64,000 bases of DNA from assembly GCF_003025035.1 (NCBI RefSeq), contig NZ_PYJN01000018.1, positions 186,001-250,000 on the forward strand, written 5' to 3'. The position numbers were made by a program, and so were the translations under genes. The stretch is from Rhizobium sp. SEMIA4064. GTDB taxonomy: Bacteria > Pseudomonadota > Alphaproteobacteria > Rhizobiales > Rhizobiaceae. Shown here in pieces: positions 17,865-27,225 of this stretch. The first letter of the stretch is position 1. The number at the start of each line of letters is the position of its first letter. The notes beneath the pieces are model-generated. The model was not told the DNA's origin and made no database searches. It saw only the letters and a list, made by a program, of their open reading frames with translations.

Positions 17865-18235
17865 GTTGCGATCGTCCCTGGTCTAAAGACATAAAGCGGG
17901 CGGATTTCATAGGAACCGGCGCCGGGATTGGCGATGGCCAGTTTCTTTGAAAATTCAATCGCTTCGTCAAGCGTCTCAAAGTCGACGACGTAGAAGCCGA
18001 GCAATTGTTCCTTCGTTTCTGCAAAAGGTCCGTCGATGACGAGGGGTTCGTTCTTGCCCTTGCGCAGCGTCGTTGCCGCCGTCGTCGGCATCAGCCGCGC
18101 GACCGGACCGAGCTTGCCGGCTTCGCCAAGCGGCGCCTGCACCGCCAGCAACCGGTCCATCGTCGCCTCTTCCTCCTCCTTGGACCAGGAAAATACGGCG
18201 TCTTCGTCGTTGTAGCATAGGATCGCGTAGAGCAT
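17861..18235 (-). CDS. YciI-like (DGPF domain) protein
   Basis: A 124-residue small protein of the YciI/YCII superfamily with the motif IDGPFAETKEQLLGFYVVD, which names the DGPF group. It is encoded directly ahead of the ECF sigma factor with a 4-base overlap. Its role with the sigma factor (sensor or enzyme) has not been settled; such proteins have an alpha+beta fold with conserved His/Asp. Confidence 0.9.
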   Translation of the reverse strand: MLYAILCYNDEDAVFSWSKEEEEATMDRLLAVQAPLGEAGKLGPVARLMPTTAATTLRKGKNEPLVIDGPFAETKEQLLGFYVVDFETLDEAIEFSKKLAIANPGAGSYEIRPLYVFRPGTIAT

Positions 18236-18314
18236 GAGGACCTCCTTCTCATGTAAGACGAGGGAGTATCGCCCGCGCCGACAAGCCGCGTCAAAAAATT
18301 ATCGCAGCAGAAAG

Positions 18315-19262
18315 CTATGCATCACCGCGGCGGACCGTCAGCGTCCCCGCTTTCGCATCGAGAATGGCAGCCGCGCCGATCGGTACGTTCAGCGGGCTGT
18401 GCCCATGCCCCAGCGGCAGGCCGCCGAGGACCGGCACGCCGAGCGCATCGAGATGCTCACGCAAGATATCGATGACCGAGAAGCGGCGATCGAATTCGAA
18501 GCGGGTGAACTGGCCGACCGCAACGCCCGCCAGACCGTTCAAATGCCCCGCCTTGCGCAGCATCGTCAATTGCCGGTCGACCTGCCCGCGGTACATGTTG
18601 ACCGCTTCGAGCAACAGGATGGCACCGCGCAGATCCGGCAGAGCCCAGCCGGCGGCTGTTGCGACCATATCGAGATTGCCGCCGATCAAGCGTCCGGTAA
18701 CCGTACCCTCGGTCGTCAGCGCCACCGTCGGTTCCTCCGGGCGCGCGCGAATGACGATGTCCTCTGATGTCATCAGCACCCGGCGAAGGGACAAGCTGGT
18801 TTCCAAACTGACCTCCTGTTCGCCGTCACCGACGAAAAGCGCGCCGTGGACACCCACCTGCCGGCAGTGCATCCACAGGCTGAGATGCAGTATGGTGATA
18901 TCGCTGAAACCGACGAGAAACTTGGGATCACGCCGGACGGCTTCGAAATCCAGCCGGTCGGCGATACGGTAAGACCCCTTGCCGCCGCGCGTAGCGAAAA
19001 TCGCCCGAACCTCCGGATCACGAAGCGCCGCATTGAAATCCGCCAGCCGCTCCTCGTCGGTTCCGGCAAGATAGTCGTGCTTGCAAAACGCATGTTCGCC
19101 GAAATCGACGTTGAGCCCCCACTCCTTCAGTATCTCCACCTGCTTCAAAATGAGGTCCCTGTCGGGCGGGCTTGCGGGCGAAACAAAACGGATTTTATCG
19201 CCCAGCCGGAGCAGCGGCGGCGTCAGGACGAGATCGGTTTCGGCGCGATCGGGTGATTCCAT
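18315..19262 (-). CDS. LD-carboxypeptidase, peptidase family S66 (LdcA-like)
   Basis: A 315-residue serine peptidase that trims the terminal D-alanine from murein tetrapeptides during wall recycling, or a related microcin-type peptidase. The nucleophile is Ser120 in GFSDIT. The Glu follows in LLLEAVNMY, and the C-terminal His lies in GHGHSPLNVPIG, completing the Ser-Glu-His triad. There is no signal peptide, so it acts in the cytoplasm. I choose ATG 19262; the frame is open to 19373, but those residues would run into the osmC-type gene. It lies 50 bases downstream of that gene on the same strand. Confidence 0.9.
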   Translation of the reverse strand: MESPDRAETDLVLTPPLLRLGDKIRFVSPASPPDRDLILKQVEILKEWGLNVDFGEHAFCKHDYLAGTDEERLADFNAALRDPEVRAIFATRGGKGSYRIADRLDFEAVRRDPKFLVGFSDITILHLSLWMHCRQVGVHGALFVGDGEQEVSLETSLSLRRVLMTSEDIVIRARPEEPTVALTTEGTVTGRLIGGNLDMVATAAGWALPDLRGAILLLEAVNMYRGQVDRQLTMLRKAGHLNGLAGVAVGQFTRFEFDRRFSVIDILREHLDALGVPVLGGLPLGHGHSPLNVPIGAAAILDAKAGTLTVRRGDA

Positions 19263-19312
19263 GCGGGGATTTTGGCATGGAACGCTGATGGGCGTTAGCC
19301 TCTGGCTGCGCA

Positions 19313-19720
19313 TCACGCGGCCGCCTGGATTGAGACCGGAATTCCCCTCTTCAGGGAATTGCTGACCATGCATCTCGCCTTGGCTTCATCGATCACCGGC
19401 TGCGGATCGGAACCATCGAGCGTTTCGCAGGATACCGTCATCATCGCTGCCTTGGTAAACGACAGATCGCTCTCGAGTTCCACCCGCACGGAGATCGCGA
19501 TTTTTCGCAAGCCGACACCCATTTCGGCTGCGATGTAATACAGGTCGTTGCAGAAACATCCGCCGATCGCCAATCCCAGCAGTTGGGCGCCGTTGAAGCC
19601 GAGCCCCTGCCCGCCGGCACGGCCTGGCGGACGGTCGACGGCAAGCGTATGGCCGCTGGCCCAGCCCAGTGCCGCCTGCGTATCCTCCACATTGCGCAAT
19701 TCAACGGTCACGGACACCAT
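19313..19720 (-). CDS. OsmC-family protein
   Basis: A 135-residue OsmC/Ohr superfamily protein. It has LGLAIGGCFCNDLYYIAAEMG in the first half and ARCMVSNSLKRGIPV near the end, giving the cysteine pair of this family, which reduces peroxides in its catalytic members. The start at 19720 is supported by GAGGAG seven bases upstream; the longer ORF start at 19735 is not. It belongs to the YhfA-like branch rather than Ohr itself. It is not adjacent to the ohrR gene at 6.1 kb. Confidence 0.88.
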   Translation of the reverse strand: MVSVTVELRNVEDTQAALGWASGHTLAVDRPPGRAGGQGLGFNGAQLLGLAIGGCFCNDLYYIAAEMGVGLRKIAISVRVELESDLSFTKAAMMTVSCETLDGSDPQPVIDEAKARCMVSNSLKRGIPVSIQAAA

Positions 19721-19762
19721 GGCTGATCTCCTCATTCGCCGGAAAGACGAATGATTGCGCGA

Positions 19763-20572
19763 TCAACGCAGCGATGGAGTCAAGTGAGTAGCCCCTTTGG
19801 AGGTCAGCCCTTCAGCATTCGCGGAGGCTTGCGTCTCCCGCCGGGCCGACGCCTTGCCCTGCCACAAAGGCAATCCGAGGGATTCCGATACGGTTGGATC
19901 GGCCGTAAAGACGGGGTAACCCTGCTCCATCAACCGCAACAGAATTTCCCTGTCCTTTTGAATATGCAGCCGGGCCAGATTGACCTGGTTGTAAATGTGA
20001 CCGCCGGAAGCTGGATTGATGCCGGTAATGATCACCGCCGTCGCACCGTTATAGAGCGCGAAAAGTACCGCATTGATACCGTTCGAACATTTGTCATCCG
20101 CACCCAGTTCGCTGCATTTTACGCCGCCGATCCGGTCGAGAAGCGCCATCCGCTTATAGCGGTCGACGATTTCAAGATCGTCATATTGGTACTTGAAGGC
20201 CTTCAGCCCATTCTCCAGCCGCTCACGGCTCTTTCGCCACAGGAGAATGTAAAGCTTCTTCGTGCGCTCGCCATTGAGAACGCGGCGCACTTCGACGGCG
20301 TTCGTATTCGTCCCCTCGATCTGGTTGAATTGAACGAACGAGACATCCGGCACCTCAATGCCCCATGCCTTGGTGACGACCTGAGAGCCGTTGATGGTGA
20401 TAACCTTGAAGGTCTCGTCGAAATCCGCGGGCTTATGAGACACCGGCGCCGATCCGACCACAAGAACGGGTCCGCAGAAAGGCTCGGCCAGCGTCGGAGG
20501 TTTCGGCCGGCAAAGCCAGTATTTGACACTCCGATAAAGGTGTCTCTTCAATTCCGTATAATTAGCAGCCAT
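19763..20572 (-). CDS. Sialyltransferase-like (GT29-type) protein, function unknown
   Basis: A protein of about 269 residues from ATG 20572; the frame is open to 20632. VLVVGSAPV near residue 36 resembles the nucleotide-sugar (L) motif of sialyltransferase-like proteins. KCSNGINAVLFALYNGA followed by GINP and a downstream His-containing HIQKDREILLRL resemble their S and VS motifs. Such bacterial proteins are predicted glycosyltransferases of unknown donor. It is a lone gene with no glycan cluster nearby, flanked by the OsmC gene and by glpK on the same strand. The upstream region is AT-rich. Family assignment is inference. Confidence 0.5.
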   Translation of the reverse strand: MAANYTELKRHLYRSVKYWLCRPKPPTLAEPFCGPVLVVGSAPVSHKPADFDETFKVITINGSQVVTKAWGIEVPDVSFVQFNQIEGTNTNAVEVRRVLNGERTKKLYILLWRKSRERLENGLKAFKYQYDDLEIVDRYKRMALLDRIGGVKCSELGADDKCSNGINAVLFALYNGATAVIITGINPASGGHIYNQVNLARLHIQKDREILLRLMEQGYPVFTADPTVSESLGLPLWQGKASARRETQASANAEGLTSKGATHLTPSLR

Positions 20573-20731
20573 GCCTCGCCTTGATGTCCCCAAAAGGCGT
20601 TCATCGGAAAACAGTCGAATCCAGCCCCCCACTCGAAGGGCGCACTATCACCGCTTCGAACTACATTAGGAAAATAAAATTATCTTACATAATCAAACCG
20701 TAGGTGATCTGCCGGCTGGCTTCTGCCGCCT

Positions 20732-22228
20732 TCAACCCGCACTCAAGGTGCGCGCCACGGCGTTCTTCCATCCCTTGAGCTTCGCGCTTCGCGTCTTCTC
20801 GTCCATATCGGGCTCGAAGCGCCGGTCGCGAGCCCAGGCCTTGGCAAAGCTCTTGCGGTCGGGCCAGACACCGGCACGGCTGCCGGCAAGCCAGGCGGCA
20901 CCGAGCGCGGTGGTTTCCAGGATGGTGGGGCGATCGACGGGCGCGTCCAGCAGGTCGGCGAGCCGCTGCATCGTCCAGTCGGAAGCGACCATGCCACCGT
21001 CGACCCGCAAAACGGTCTCCTTGCCGCTGCCGCTCTTCCAATCCTTGTGCATGGCGTCCAGCAGGTCGCGCGACTGATAGCAGACCGCCTCCAGCGCAGC
21101 GCGAACGATTTCCGCGGGGCCGGTATTGCGCGTCAGCCCAAAGATCGCACCGCGCGCATCCGGATCCCAATGCGGCGCGCCGAGACCGGTGAAGGCCGGC
21201 ACGAGATAAACCTCCTGCATCGGATCAGCCTTTTCCGCAAACCCATCGGAATCGGAAGCGCGCTTGATCGCCTTCAGTCCGTCGCGCAGCCATTGCACGG
21301 CCGCGCCCGCGATGAAGATCGAGCCTTCCAGCGCATAGGTCGTCTCGCCGTTCAACCGATAGGCGATGGTGGTCAGCAGACGATTTTTCGAGCGCACCAT
21401 GTCCGTGCCGGTGTTAAGCAGCGCGAAGCAGCCGGTGCCGTAGGTAGATTTCATCATGCCGCGCTCGAAACAAGCCTGGCCGATGGTCGCCGCCTGCTGA
21501 TCGCCAGCAACGCCGAGGATGGGGATTGCCGCCCCGAAGATGGATGGATCGGTGATCCCGAAATCGGCCGCGCAGTCCTTCACCTCCGGCAGCATCGCGG
21601 CGGGAACACGCAGGATCTCGAGCAGATCCTCGTCCCATTCATTGCTGCCGATATTGTACATAAGCGTCCGCGAGGCGTTGGTCGCATCGGTGACGAAACT
21701 CTTGCCGCCGGTCAGTCGCCAGATCAGGAAGGTGTCGATCGTGCCGAAGCAGAGTTCGCCCTTGGCGGCACGCGCGCGGGCGCCCTTCACATTGGCCAGC
21801 ATCCACGAAAGCTTCGTGCCGGAAAAATAGGGATCGAGCAGCAGGCCTGTGTGGCGGGTGAAGAGCTTTTCCAGATCCTGCCGCTTCAGCTTGTCGCAAT
21901 AGCTCGCGGTGCGGCGGTCTTGCCAGACGATGGCATTGTGGATCGGCTTGCCGGTCGCGCGGTCCCATACGACGACGGTTTCGCGTTGGTTGGTGATGCC
22001 AAGAGCGGCGATGTCCTTTGCGGTGATCCCAGCAGCTTTGATCGCCTTATTGACGGTCGCAACCACGGAAGCCCAGATTTCCTCCGGATCATGCTCGACC
22101 CAACCGGGCTTCGGATAGTGCTGCGTGAACTCCTTCTGGTCGACGCCGGCAATCTTCATGTCACCGTCGAAAACGATAGCCCGCGTCGACGTCGTTCCCT
22201 GGTCGATCGCCAAGACATAACCGCTCAT
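20732..22228 (-). CDS. glpK: Glycerol kinase
   Basis: A 498-residue FGGY kinase that phosphorylates glycerol with ATP to glycerol-3-phosphate. The N-terminus has [10 protein letters not shown] (residues 9-18), and the middle has [20 protein letters not shown] and [12 protein letters not shown], both diagnostic of Glp[16 protein letters not shown] and [17 protein letters not shown] lie in the C-terminal half. ATG 22228 is preferred (GAGGAATGC upstream, and the family start at [11 protein letters not shown]) over the longer 22300 frame. No glpD or glpF gene is in the window. Confidence 0.97.
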   Translation of the reverse strand: MSGYVLAIDQGTTSTRAIVFDGDMKIAGVDQKEFTQHYPKPGWVEHDPEEIWASVVATVNKAIKAAGITAKDIAALGITNQRETVVVWDRATGKPIHNAIVWQDRRTASYCDKLKRQDLEKLFTRHTGLLLDPYFSGTKLSWMLANVKGARARAAKGELCFGTIDTFLIWRLTGGKSFVTDATNASRTLMYNIGSNEWDEDLLEILRVPAAMLPEVKDCAADFGITDPSIFGAAIPILGVAGDQQAATIGQACFERGMMKSTYGTGCFALLNTGTDMVRSKNRLLTTIAYRLNGETTYALEGSIFIAGAAVQWLRDGLKAIKRASDSDGFAEKADPMQEVYLVPAFTGLGAPHWDPDARGAIFGLTRNTGPAEIVRAALEAVCYQSRDLLDAMHKDWKSGSGKETVLRVDGGMVASDWTMQRLADLLDAPVDRPTILETTALGAAWLAGSRAGVWPDRKSFAKAWARDRRFEPDMDEKTRSAKLKGWKNAVARTLSAG

Positions 22229-22465
22229 GCATTCCTCCCCGATTGTTCCTGTCCTTGAAACAACAGATACGGCAGCAAAACGAATGTGAAAAGAAAGCAA
22301 AACGAAATTTTTGACGAAAATTCCTTATTCCAGCTCGCGGATATATGAAGGGAACTGTCTCCAAAGAGTCTCGCCGGGATGCGATTGCCATATCCGCCGG
22401 TTTGAGACTAACCTCAAAGCCGCTATTGCGCTGCAACAACAGCCGCGCCGTCCAAGGAGAAAATC

Positions 22466-23242
22466 ATGGCAAGAACAGTTGTTGTCACCGGTTCTACAAG
22501 CGGCATCGGCCTCGCCATTGCGACCGCCTTTGCCGCGAAAGGTGAAAACATCGTCCTCAACGGCTTCGGCAAGCCTGAAGAAATCGATGCCATCAGAAAC
22601 ACGCTCGAAGCCTCCGGCGGCGGCAAGGTGATCTACCATCCGGCCGACATGACCAAGCCCGCGGAAATCGCCGACCTGATCGCGAGCGCCAATTCAACCT
22701 TCGGCAGCGTCGATGTCCTCGTCAACAATGCCGGCGTTCAGCATGTCGAGAAGATCGAGGACTTTCCGATCGAGAAGTGGGACCAGATCATTGCCATCAA
22801 CCTCTCAAGCTCGTTCCATACGATGCGCGCCGCCATTCCGCTGATGAAGGCGAAGAAATACGGCCGCATCATCAATATCGCCTCGGCCCACGCCCTCGTC
22901 GCCTCGCCCTTCAAATCCGCCTATGTCGCGGCAAAACATGGTATTATGGGTCTGACCAAGACTGCGGCACTCGAGCTTGCCGAGTTCGGCGTCACCGTCA
23001 ACGCCATCTGCCCCGGCTATGTCCTGACCCCTCTCGTCGAAAAGCAGATCCCGGATACGGCCAAGGCGCGCGGCATGACCGAAGAGCAGGTGAAGACCGA
23101 GGTCATCCTCAAGGCGCAGCCGACGCGTGAATTCGTCAAGGCCGAAGAAATCGCGTCATTGTCGATCTATCTTGCCAGCGACGATGCCCGTCAGGTCACC
23201 GGCACGCACGTCTCGATTGACGGTGGCTGGACTGCGGCATAA
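22466..23242 (+). CDS. bdhA: D-3-hydroxybutyrate dehydrogenase
   Basis: A 258-residue short-chain dehydrogenase that oxidises D-3-hydroxybutyrate to acetoacetate with NAD during use of poly-hydroxybutyrate. The nucleotide motif TGSTSGIG is at 8-15, with NNAG at 87-90. The catalytic triad is Ser140, Tyr153 and Lys157. The C-terminus ends in VTGTHVSIDGGWTAA, as in BdhA. AAGGAG lies just upstream of the start. In Sinorhizobium meliloti bdhA has been reported to be co-transcribed with xdh genes, and the same neighbours follow here. Confidence 0.94.
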   Translation: MARTVVVTGSTSGIGLAIATAFAAKGENIVLNGFGKPEEIDAIRNTLEASGGGKVIYHPADMTKPAEIADLIASANSTFGSVDVLVNNAGVQHVEKIEDFPIEKWDQIIAINLSSSFHTMRAAIPLMKAKKYGRIINIASAHALVASPFKSAYVAAKHGIMGLTKTAALELAEFGVTVNAICPGYVLTPLVEKQIPDTAKARGMTEEQVKTEVILKAQPTREFVKAEEIASLSIYLASDDARQVTGTHVSIDGGWTAA

Positions 23243-23254
23243 CCATAGACGGTC

Positions 23255-23302
23255 GAGCATGATCCGAAAAGTGCGGAGCGGTTTTCGGATCAGATTATGC
23301 TC
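23255..23302. repeat. Rhizobial intergenic palindromic repeat
   Basis: An inverted repeat GAGCATGATCCGAAAA ... TTTTCGGATCAGATTATGCTC with few mismatches, in the gap between bdhA and xdhA. Short palindromes with this sequence recur in intergenic regions of Rhizobiales. It could form an RNA hairpin between the two genes. Confidence 0.7.
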
Positions 23303-23414
23303 AACCGAACAGATGGAACGAGATGACGGTTCGAAGGAAAGTTATCTCGTTCTAGAGTCCGGACTGGGGTTATCCCGTGACCGGCCTTGAAAGACCAAAA
23401 TAATTGGGAACGAC

Positions 23415-24884
23415 ATGAACGACAGCATCCGCCTTATCCTCAACGGCGAGGATATTTCACTTTCCAGCCTGCGCCCGACCGAGACGCTCCTCGATTTTCT
23501 GCGTCTCAACCGGCATTTGACCGGCACGAAAGAAGGATGCGCGGAAGGCGATTGCGGCGCCTGCACTGTGCTGGTCGGCCGGCTGATCGATGGCGGATTG
23601 CATTACGAGTCGGTCAATGCCTGTATCCGTTTCGTCGGATCGCTGCATGCCACCCATGTCGTCACCGTCGAACATCTGGCCGCCAAGGACGGCACGCTAC
23701 ACCCCGTACAGCAGGCCATGGTCGACTGTCACGGCTCGCAATGCGGTTTCTGCACGCCGGGTTTCGTCATGTCGCTTTATGGCCTGTGGCTCGCGACCGA
23801 AAAGCCGAGCCGGGCACAGATCGAAAAAGCCCTGCAAGGCAATCTCTGTCGCTGCACCGGTTACGAGCCGATCGTCAAGGCGGCCGAACAGGTAAGCCAG
23901 GCGCGTCCGAGCGCTCTGTTCGATCCTCTTGAAAAGACAAGGGCGGACATCATCGCCCGCCTCTGGGCCATGCAGGGCGGCGATACCATCACCATTGCCT
24001 CCGGCGAAGATCGCCTGATCGTGCCGGGCTCGGTCGCAGCCCTTGCGCAAGTGTTGGCCGACGAGCCGAAGGCGACCGTCGTTGCCGGCTCCACCGATGT
24101 CGGCCTCTGGGTCACCAAGCAGATGCGCAAGCTCGACCCCGTCGTATTCATCAACCATCTGACGGACTTGCAAAAGATTGTTATGGAAGACACCGGCCTC
24201 ACCATCGGCGCCGGCGTCACCTACACCCAAGCCTTTGCAGCCATGGCCGAAAAGATCCCGGCGATCGCGAACCTCATCAACCGCATCGGCGGCGAGCAGG
24301 TGCGCAACATGGGCACGATCGGCGGCAACATCGCCAACGGCTCGCCCATCGGCGACACGCCGCCGCCACTGATCGCGCTCGGCGCGACCGTGAAACTGCG
24401 CTCCGTTGCCGGCACCCGCACGCTGCCGTTGGAAGACTTCTTCATCGATTACGGCAAGCAGGACCGTAATCCCGGCGAATTCGTCGAAAGCATTTTCGTG
24501 CCCTATCCCGCCGAAGACATTCATTTCGCCGTCTACAAGATCTCCAAGCGCCGGGATGAGGATATTTCGGCGCTCTGTGGCGCTTTCCACTTGGCACTGG
24601 ATGCAGCCGGTAACGTCGCCGATATCCGCATCGCCTTCGGCGGCATGGCCGGCACGCCGAAGCGCGCCCGCACGGTGGAAGCCGAACTGATCGGCAAGCC
24701 CTGGACGGAAGCAACGGTCACCGCCGCCCGCTCGGCCTTCGATGCCGATTACACACCGCTCACCGACTGGCGCGCCAGCGCCGAATACCGGCAGTTGACC
24801 GCCAAAAACCTGCTCATCCGCTTCTATCTTGAAACGGCTGGTGCGCCGCAGGAATTGAAGCGCTTCGCAACGGTGGAGGCATAA
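23415..24884 (+). CDS. xdhA: Xanthine dehydrogenase small subunit XdhA (iron-sulfur/FAD)
   Basis: A 489-residue subunit carrying two [2Fe-2S] clusters and FAD. The N-terminal ferredoxin-type cluster is GCAEGDCGACTV (Cys42, Cys47, Cys50). The second cluster is formed by QCGFCTPGF and NLCRCTGY. The FAD-binding domain starts around residue 190 with VVAGSTDVGLWVTK and NMGTIGGNIANGSPIGD. With the large subunit it converts hypoxanthine and xanthine to urate. xdhB follows after 2 bases. Confidence 0.96.
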   Translation: MNDSIRLILNGEDISLSSLRPTETLLDFLRLNRHLTGTKEGCAEGDCGACTVLVGRLIDGGLHYESVNACIRFVGSLHATHVVTVEHLAAKDGTLHPVQQAMVDCHGSQCGFCTPGFVMSLYGLWLATEKPSRAQIEKALQGNLCRCTGYEPIVKAAEQVSQARPSALFDPLEKTRADIIARLWAMQGGDTITIASGEDRLIVPGSVAALAQVLADEPKATVVAGSTDVGLWVTKQMRKLDPVVFINHLTDLQKIVMEDTGLTIGAGVTYTQAFAAMAEKIPAIANLINRIGGEQVRNMGTIGGNIANGSPIGDTPPPLIALGATVKLRSVAGTRTLPLEDFFIDYGKQDRNPGEFVESIFVPYPAEDIHFAVYKISKRRDEDISALCGAFHLALDAAGNVADIRIAFGGMAGTPKRARTVEAELIGKPWTEATVTAARSAFDADYTPLTDWRASAEYRQLTAKNLLIRFYLETAGAPQELKRFATVEA

Positions 24885-24886
24885 TC

Positions 24887-27223
24887 ATGGACAAATCCAC
24901 CTTCGAAGAACGCAAGGTCATCAACGGCTCGATGCATGGTTCGCTGAAGCACGACTCGGCGCACAAGCATGTAACGGGCGCCGCCGACTATATCGACGAC
25001 CTGCCGGAGCCGGCGGACCTTCTGCATGGCGCACTTGGCCTTTCCGACCGCGCCCATGCGGACATCGCCGGCATCGACCTCTCCGCCGTGAAAGCCTATC
25101 CGGGCGTCGTCTGGGTGTTCACTGCAAAGGACATTCCCGGCGCCAACGACACCAGCTCCAACGGCATGCATGACGAGCCGCTGCTGGCCGACACCAAGGT
25201 CGAGTTTCACGGCCAGCCGATCTTCGCCGTGATCGCCGAGACCCGCGATGCAGCCCGTCGCGCCGCGCGCCTTGCCAACATCGACTATCGCGATCTGCCC
25301 CATTGGAGCGACATCGATGGCGCGCTCGCCAATGGCGCACCGGTGGTCTACGAGCCGATGACCCTGAAGCGCGGCGAGCCGGAAACCGAGATGGCCAATG
25401 CCAAGCACCGCATCAAGGCGCAGATGCGCATCGGTGGCCAGGAGCATTTCTATCTCGAAAGCCACATCGCCATGGCGATCCCCGGCGAAGACGACGAGGT
25501 TGCCGTTTGGTCGTCCACCCAGCATCCGAGCGAGATCCAGCACATCGTCGGCCATGTGCTCAACATTCCGTCCAACGCCGTCACCGTCAACGTGCGCCGC
25601 ATGGGCGGCGGCTTCGGTGGCAAGGAAACGCAGGGCAACCAGTTCGCAGCCCTCGCCGCTGTCGCCGCCAAAAAGCTTGGCCGCGCCATCAAATTCCGCC
25701 CCGACCGCGACGAGGACATGGCTGCCACCGGCAAGCGCCACGATTTCCTGGTCGATTACGAGATCGGCTTCGACGACGACGGCCGCATCCACGCCGTCGA
25801 CGCGACCTATGCCGCCCGCTGTGGCTTCTCCTCTGATCTCTCCGGCCCGGTCACCGACCGCGCCTTGTTCCATGCGGATTCGAGCTATTTCTATCCGCAT
25901 GTCCATCTCGTCTCGAAACCGCTGAAGACGCACACTGTTTCCAACACCGCCTTCCGCGGCTTCGGCGGCCCGCAGGGCATGGTCGGCGGCGAACGGTTCA
26001 TCGAAGAGATCGCCTATGCGCTGGGCAAGGACCCGCTGGAGGTCCGCCGTGCGAATTTCTACGGCCAGCCGGGCTCCGGCCGCACGCTGACGCCCTATCA
26101 TCAGGAGGTGGAGGACAACATCATCCACCGTATCGTCGACGAGTTGGAAGAGAGCTCCGACTATCAGGCGCGGCGCAACGCCATCATCGAGTTCAACCGC
26201 TCCAGCCGCTTCATCCGCAAGGGTATCGCGCTGACGCCGGTGAAATTCGGCATCTCCTTCACCATGACCGCCTTCAACCAGGCCGGCGCGTTGGTGCACA
26301 TCTATCAGGACGGCTCCATCCATCTGAACCATGGTGGCACGGAAATGGGCCAGGGCCTCTATACCAAGGTGGCGCAGGTTCTGGCCGACAGTTTCCAGGT
26401 GGATATCGACCGGGTGAAGATCACGGCCACCACCACCGGCAAGGTCCCGAACACCTCGGCGACGGCAGCATCCTCCGGCTCCGATCTCAACGGCATGGCA
26501 GCCTTTGACGCCGCCCGACAGATCAAGGAGCGGCTGGTTGCCTTTGCCGTCGAGAAATGGGGCGTCGCCGCCGAAGAAATACAGTTCCTGCCGAACCGGG
26601 TGCGGGTCGGCGACATGGAAATTCCCTTCCCGGATTTCATCAAGCAGGCCTATTTCGCGCGCGTGCAGCTTTCCGCCGCCGGCTTCTACAAGACGCCGAA
26701 AATCCATTGGGACCGCAAGGCCGGCCGCGGCACGCCGTTCTATTACTTCTCCTATGGCGCCGCCTGCTCCGAAGTGTCGATCGACACGCTGACCGGCGAA
26801 TATCTGATCGACCGCACCGATATCCTCCACGATGTCGGCCGGTCGCTGAACCCGGCGATCGACATCGGCCAGGTCGAAGGCGCTTTCGTGCAGGGCATGG
26901 GCTGGCTGACGACCGAAGAGCTTTGGTGGGACGCCAAGGGGCGGCTGCGCACGCACGCGCCTTCGACCTACAAGATCCCCCTCGCCTCCGACCGGCCGAA
27001 GATTTTCAACGTCCGCCTTGCCGAATGGTCCGAAAATGCCGAGGCCACCGTCGGCCGCTCCAAGGCCGTCGGCGAACCGCCTTTCATGCTCAGCATCTCG
27101 GTGCTCGAAGCCTTGTCCATGGCCGTCGCTAGCGTCGCGGACTACCGCGTCTGCCCGCGGCTCGACGCGCCGGCAACGCCGGAACGGGTGCTGATGGCGG
27201 TAGAGCGGCTGAAGGGGATGTGA
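24887..27223 (+). CDS. xdhB: Xanthine dehydrogenase large subunit XdhB (molybdenum cofactor)
   Basis: A 778-residue molybdopterin-binding catalytic subunit. Diagnostic parts are GQEHFYLESH, RMGGGFGGKE, TAFRGFGGPQGM, GGTEMGQGLYTK and, near the C-terminus, VGRSKAVGEPPFML with the catalytic Glu. It starts 2 bases after xdhA, and xdhC follows. A 710-codon antisense frame through this gene is a codon-bias shadow, not a gene. Confidence 0.96.
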   Translation: MDKSTFEERKVINGSMHGSLKHDSAHKHVTGAADYIDDLPEPADLLHGALGLSDRAHADIAGIDLSAVKAYPGVVWVFTAKDIPGANDTSSNGMHDEPLLADTKVEFHGQPIFAVIAETRDAARRAARLANIDYRDLPHWSDIDGALANGAPVVYEPMTLKRGEPETEMANAKHRIKAQMRIGGQEHFYLESHIAMAIPGEDDEVAVWSSTQHPSEIQHIVGHVLNIPSNAVTVNVRRMGGGFGGKETQGNQFAALAAVAAKKLGRAIKFRPDRDEDMAATGKRHDFLVDYEIGFDDDGRIHAVDATYAARCGFSSDLSGPVTDRALFHADSSYFYPHVHLVSKPLKTHTVSNTAFRGFGGPQGMVGGERFIEEIAYALGKDPLEVRRANFYGQPGSGRTLTPYHQEVEDNIIHRIVDELEESSDYQARRNAIIEFNRSSRFIRKGIALTPVKFGISFTMTAFNQAGALVHIYQDGSIHLNHGGTEMGQGLYTKVAQVLADSFQVDIDRVKITATTTGKVPNTSATAASSGSDLNGMAAFDAARQIKERLVAFAVEKWGVAAEEIQFLPNRVRVGDMEIPFPDFIKQAYFARVQLSAAGFYKTPKIHWDRKAGRGTPFYYFSYGAACSEVSIDTLTGEYLIDRTDILHDVGRSLNPAIDIGQVEGAFVQGMGWLTTEELWWDAKGRLRTHAPSTYKIPLASDRPKIFNVRLAEWSENAEATVGRSKAVGEPPFMLSISVLEALSMAVASVADYRVCPRLDAPATPERVLMAVERLKGM

Positions 27224-27225
27224 CC

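Noticed and set aside
24824..26956. A 710-codon minus-strand frame across xdhA/xdhB
   Set aside because: It is antisense to a clear gene and rich in Arg, Gly, Ala, Asp and Glu; a GC-codon shadow.
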